Assembly: GCA_002049455.2 (NCBI GenBank)
Contig: KV919067.1
Location: forward strand, 1-57,266
Source of the DNA: Porphyra umbilicalis
Taxonomy: Eukaryota > Rhodophyta > Bangiophyceae > Bangiales > Bangiaceae
Length of the DNA: 57,266 nucleotides
Direction: 5' to 3'
Within the stretch, counting starts at the first letter, position 1, and each line of letters opens with the position of its first letter. A program made the position numbers and the translations under genes. Shown here piece after piece: positions 53,201 to 57,266 of this stretch. The notes under the pieces were generated by a model. The model had not been told where the DNA came from and did no database searches. It saw only the letters and a list, made by a program, of their open reading frames with translations.

Positions 53201-56200
53201 ACAGCACCAACTTGCTCCCGCGCGGCGCACGACGGCTGCAAACGTATCGCTGCATCCCCAAGAGACATTCCCGCGCGATGGCGCGGCGTGCAGAGCCCCG
53301 GGGAAGCCACTGGAGCCGCAAACAGGTGCGATAGTTTGCGATAGTTTGCGATAGTTGGTAATAATTGGGATGGCAGTGCCCCGAGGCGGGCCACCTTCCC
53401 CGCCCGCCTGTGCCATGCGCGAGCACCCGCGCGGCTGCCCTACACGCGGCAGAGCCGCCATTGACACCTCTGACGCCCTGGATGTACGTATGACATTCTG
53501 CCGCCGGTGGGGCGTGCCATGCATGGCGTGCCAGTGCGATAAGGGACAGCACCAACTTGCTCCCGCGCGGCGCACGACGGCTGCAAACGTATCGCTGCAT
53601 CCCCAAGAGACATTCCCGCGCGATGGCGCGGCGTGCAGAGCCCCGGGGAAGCCACTGGAGCCGCAAACAGGTGCGATAGTTTGCGATAGTTTGCGATAGT
53701 TGGTAATAATTGGGATGGCAGTGCCCCGAGGCGGGCCACCTTCCCCGCCCGCCTGTGCCATGCGCGAGCACCCGCGCGGCTGCCCTACACGCGGCAGAGC
53801 CGCCATTGACACCTCTGACGCCCTGGATGTACGTATGACATTCTGCCGCCGGTGGGGCGTGCCATGCATGGCGTGCCAGTGCGATAAGGGACAGCACCAA
53901 CTTGCTCCCGCGCGGCGCACGACGGCTGCAAACGTATCGCTGCATCCCCAAGAGACATTCCCGCGCGATGGCGCGGCGTGCAGAGCCCCGGGGAAGCCAC
54001 TGGAGCCGCAAACAGGTGCGATAGTTTGCGATAGTTTGCGATAGTTGGTAATAATTGGGATGGCAGTGCCCCGAGGCGGGCCACCTTCCCCGCCCGCCTG
54101 TGCCATGCGCGAGCACCCGCGCGGCTGCCCTACACGCGGCAGAGCCGCCATTGACACCTCTGACGCCCTGGATGTACGTATGACATTCTGCCGCCGGTGG
54201 GGCGTGCCATGCATGGCGTGCCAGTGCGATAAGGGACAGCACCAACTTGCTCCCGCGCGGCGCACGACGGCTGCAAACGTATCGCTGCATCCCCAAGAGA
54301 CATTCCCGCGCGATGGCGCGGCGTGCAGAGCCCCGGGGAAGCCACTGGAGCCGCAAACAGGTGCGATAGTTTGCGATAGTTTGCGATAGTTGGTAATAAT
54401 TGGGATGGCAGTGCCCCGAGGCGGGCCACCTTCCCCGCCCGCCTGTGCCATGCGCGAGCACCCGCGCGGCTGCCCTACACGCGGCAGAGCCGCCATTGAC
54501 ACCTCTGACGCCCTGGATGTACGTATGACATTCTGCCGCCGGTGGGGCGTGCCATGCATGGCGTGCCAGTGCGATAAGGGACAGCACCAACTTGCTCCCG
54601 CGCGGCGCACGACGGCTGCAAACGTATCGCTGCATCCCAAGAGACATTCCGCGCGATGGCGCGGCGTGCAGAGCCCCGGGGAAGCCACTGGAGCCGCAAA
54701 CAGGTGCGATAGTTTGCGATAGTTTGCGATAGTTGGTAATAATTGGGATGGCAGTGCCCCGAGGCGGGCCACCTTCCCCGCCCCCTGTGCCATGCGCGAG
54801 CACCCGCGCGGCTGCCCTACACGCGGCAGAGCCGCCATGACACCTCTGACGCCCTGGATGTACGTATGACATTCTGCCGCCGGTGGGGCGTGCCATGCAT
54901 GGCGTGCCAGTGCGATAAGGGACAGCACCAACTTGCTCCCGCGCGGCGCACGACGGCTGCAAACGTATCGCTGCATCCCCAAGAGACATTCCCGCGCGAT
55001 GGCGCGGCGTGCAGAGCCCCGGGGAAGCCACTGGAGCCGCAAACAGGTGCGATAGTTTGCGATAGTTTGCGATAGTTGGTAATAATTGGGATGGCAGTGC
55101 CCGAGGCGGGCCACCTTCCCCGCCCGCCTGTGCCATGCGCGAGCACCCGCGCGGCTGCCCTACACGCGGCAGAGCCGCCATTGACACCTCTGACGCCCTG
55201 GATGTACGTATGACATTCTGCCGCCGGTGGGGCGTGCCATGCATGGCGTGCCAGTGCGATAAGGGACAGCACCAACTTGCTCCCGCGCGGCGCACGACGG
55301 CTGCAAACGTATCGCTGCATCCCAAGAGACATTCCCGCGCGATGGCGCGGCGTGCAGAGCCCCGGGGAAGCCACTGGAGCCGCAAACAGGTGCGATAGTT
55401 TGCGATAGTTTGCGATAGTTGGTAATAATTGGGATGGCAGTGCCCCGAGGCGGGCCACCTTCCCCGCCCGCCTGTGCCATGCGCGAGCACCCGCGCGGCT
55501 GCCCTACACGCGGCAGAGCCGCCATTGACACCTCTGACGCCCTGGATGTACGTATGACATTCTGCCGCCGGTGGGGCGTGCCATGCATGGCGTGCCAGTG
55601 CGATAAGGGACAGCACCAACTTGCTCCCGCGCGGCGCACGACGGCTGCAAACGTATCGCTGCATCCCCAAGAGACATTCCCGCGCGATGGCGCGGCGTGC
55701 AGAGCCCCGGGGAAGCCACTGGAGCCGCAAACAGGTGCGATAGTTTGCGATAGTTTGCGATAGTTGGTAATAATTGGGATGGCAGTGCCCCGAGGCGGGC
55801 CACCTTCCCCGCCCGCCTGTGCCATGCGCGAGCACCCGCGCGGCTGCCCTACACGCGGCAGAGCCGCCATTGACACCTCTGACGCCCTGGATGTACGTAT
55901 GACATTCTGCCGCCGGTGGGGCGTGCCATGCATGGCGTGCCAGTGCGATAAGGGACAGCACCAACTTGCTCCCGCGCGGCGCACGACGGCTGCAAACGTA
56001 TCGCTGCATCCCCAAGAGACATTCCCGCGCGATGGCGCGGCGTGCAGAGCCCCGGGGAAGCCACTGGAGCCGCAAACAGGTGCGATAGTTTGCGATAGTT
56101 TGCGATAGTTGGTAATAATTGGGATGGCAGTGCCCCGAGGCGGGCCACCTTCCCCGCCGCCTGTGCCATGCGCGAGCACCCGCGCGGCTGCCCTACACGC

Positions 56201-57266
56201 GGCAGAGCCGCCATTGACACCTCTGACGCCCTGGATGTACGTATGACATTCTGCCGCCGGTGGGGCGTGCCATGCATGGCGTGCCAGTGCGATAAGGGAC
56301 AGCACCAACTTGCTCCCGCGCGGCGCACGACGGCTGCAAACGTATCGCTGCATCCCAAGAGACATTCCCGCGCGATGGCGCGGCGTGCAGAGCCCGGGGA
56401 AGCCACTGGAGCCGCAAACAGGTGCGATAGTTTGCGATAGTTTGCGATAGTTGGTAATAATTGGGATGGCAGTGCCCCGAGGCGGGCCACCTTCCCCGCC
56501 CGCCTGTGCCATGCGCGAGCACCCGCGCGGCTGCCCTACACGCGGCAGAGCCGCCATTGACACCTCTGACGCCCTGGATGTACGTATGACATTCTGCCGC
56601 CGGTGGGGCGTGCCATGCATGGCGTGCCAGTGCGATAAGGGACAGCACCAACTTGCTCCCGCGCGGCGCACGACGGCTGCAAACGTATCGCTGCATCCCC
56701 AAGAGACATTCCCGCGCGATGGCGCGGCGTGCAGAGCCCCGGGGAAGCCACTGGAGCCGCAAACAGGTGCGATAGTTTGCGATAGTTTGCGATAGTTGGT
56801 AATAATTGGGATGGCAGTGCCCCGAGGCGGGCCACCTTCCCCGCCCGCCTGTGCCATGCGCGAGCACCCGCGCGGCTGCCCTACACGCGGCAGAGCCGCC
56901 ATTGACACCTCTGACGCCCTGGATGTACGTATGACATTCTGCCGCCGGTGGGGCGTGCCATGCATGGCGTGCCAGTGCGATAAGGGACAGCACCAACTTG
57001 CTCCCGCGCGGCGCACGACGGCTGCAAACGTATCGCTGCATCCCAAGAGACATTCCCGCGCGATGGCGCGGCGTGCAGAGCCCCGGGGAAGCCACTGGAG
57101 CCGCAAACAGGTGCGATAGTTTGCGATAGTTTGCGATAGTTGGTAATAATTGGGATGGCAGTGCCCCGAGGCGGGCCACCTTCCCCGCCCGCCTGTGCCA
57201 TGCGCGAGCACCCGCGCGGCTGCCCTACACGCGGCAGAGCCGCCATTGACACCTCTGACGCCCTGG
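47291..57266. repeat. Satellite array: 345-bp unit, about 29 tandem copies
   Basis: The unit repeats every 345 bp (a few of 344) from near TCTGCCGCCGGTGGGGCGTG at 47295 to the end of the window. Each unit contains three GCGATAGTTT decamers followed by GGTAATAATTGGG, the only AT-rich part. Units are over 95% alike by eye. The array is divided into blocks by diagnostic bases: TATCGGTGC up to about 52560 and TATCGCTGC from about 52900; ACACGCCGCAG, then ACACGCGCAG, then ACACGCGGCAG in order. A GGAAGCC/GGAATCC alternation between about 48480 and 51590 suggests a 690-bp dimer in that part. Because 345 is divisible by 3, frames of up to 1397 codons run through it; they are not genes. The first unit is diverged, as expected at an array edge. 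Confidence 0.97.

Noticed and set aside
47291..57266. CRISPR array
   Set aside because: Unit is 345 bp without unique spacers; a head-to-tail satellite in a eukaryotic context.
1..57266. tRNA and rRNA genes
   Set aside because: I looked for tRNA TpsiC-loop motifs and rRNA-like segments and found none I could support; a tRNAscan/Rfam search would be decisive.

Overview
The window is nuclear DNA from a very GC-rich eukaryote. Evidence: genes on both strands with spliceosomal introns, eukaryote-only families (a CNOT4-type RING/RRM ligase, REXO4-type exonuclease, MINPP-type phosphatase, an RGG protein with an Aly/REF-like tail), cut-and-paste DNA transposons and a long satellite array. A bacterial-type topoisomerase I carries an Ala/Arg-rich leader beginning MAFVG. 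This resembles plastid presequences of red algae, so a bangiophyte red alga (Porphyra/Pyropia-like) is my best guess. That guess is inference only.

Layout. 1-2149: MINPP1-like phosphatase on the minus strand, running off the window. 2150-10680: intergenic DNA with a hAT MITE that has an 8-bp target duplication, two weaker inverted-repeat elements, and a 4.06-kb hAT-like element with a decayed transposase. 11005-13575: a 1.85-kb inverted-repeat element (copy A) split by a 726-bp deletion derivative of that hAT-like element. 13576-17432: low-complexity DNA and one doubtful gene. 17433-18665: C2-domain protein. 19245-20591 (minus): three-exon RGG protein. 22008-22998: two inverted-repeat elements. 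23533-28180: a complete-looking pogo/Tigger-type (DDE_1) transposon with perfect 25-bp terminal repeats, TA duplications and an intact 568-residue transposase. 30951-37507: CNOT4-like and REXO4-like genes, convergent. 37721-39566: copy B of the 1.85-kb element, inverted relative to copy A and lacking the insertion. 40098-46280: an uncharacterised protein with a possible SUMO-interacting tail, divergent from the topoisomerase gene, which converges on a small two-exon CHORD-like zinc protein. 47291-57266: about 29 tandem copies of a 345-bp satellite, reaching the window end.

The host genes do not form a pathway; they are ordinary housekeeping genes (RNA export and decay, ubiquitin ligation, organelle DNA topology, inositol phosphate metabolism) between mobile and satellite DNA. 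Three themes stand out. Six of six well-supported introns begin GTACG(T/G) rather than GTAAGT. Acceptors often follow long C tracts. Most reading-frame breaks sit in long G or C runs and are repaired by one extra base per run, so they look like sequencing errors rather than dead genes. Long Arg/Pro/Ala-rich open frames across the GC-rich DNA are not evidence of genes.
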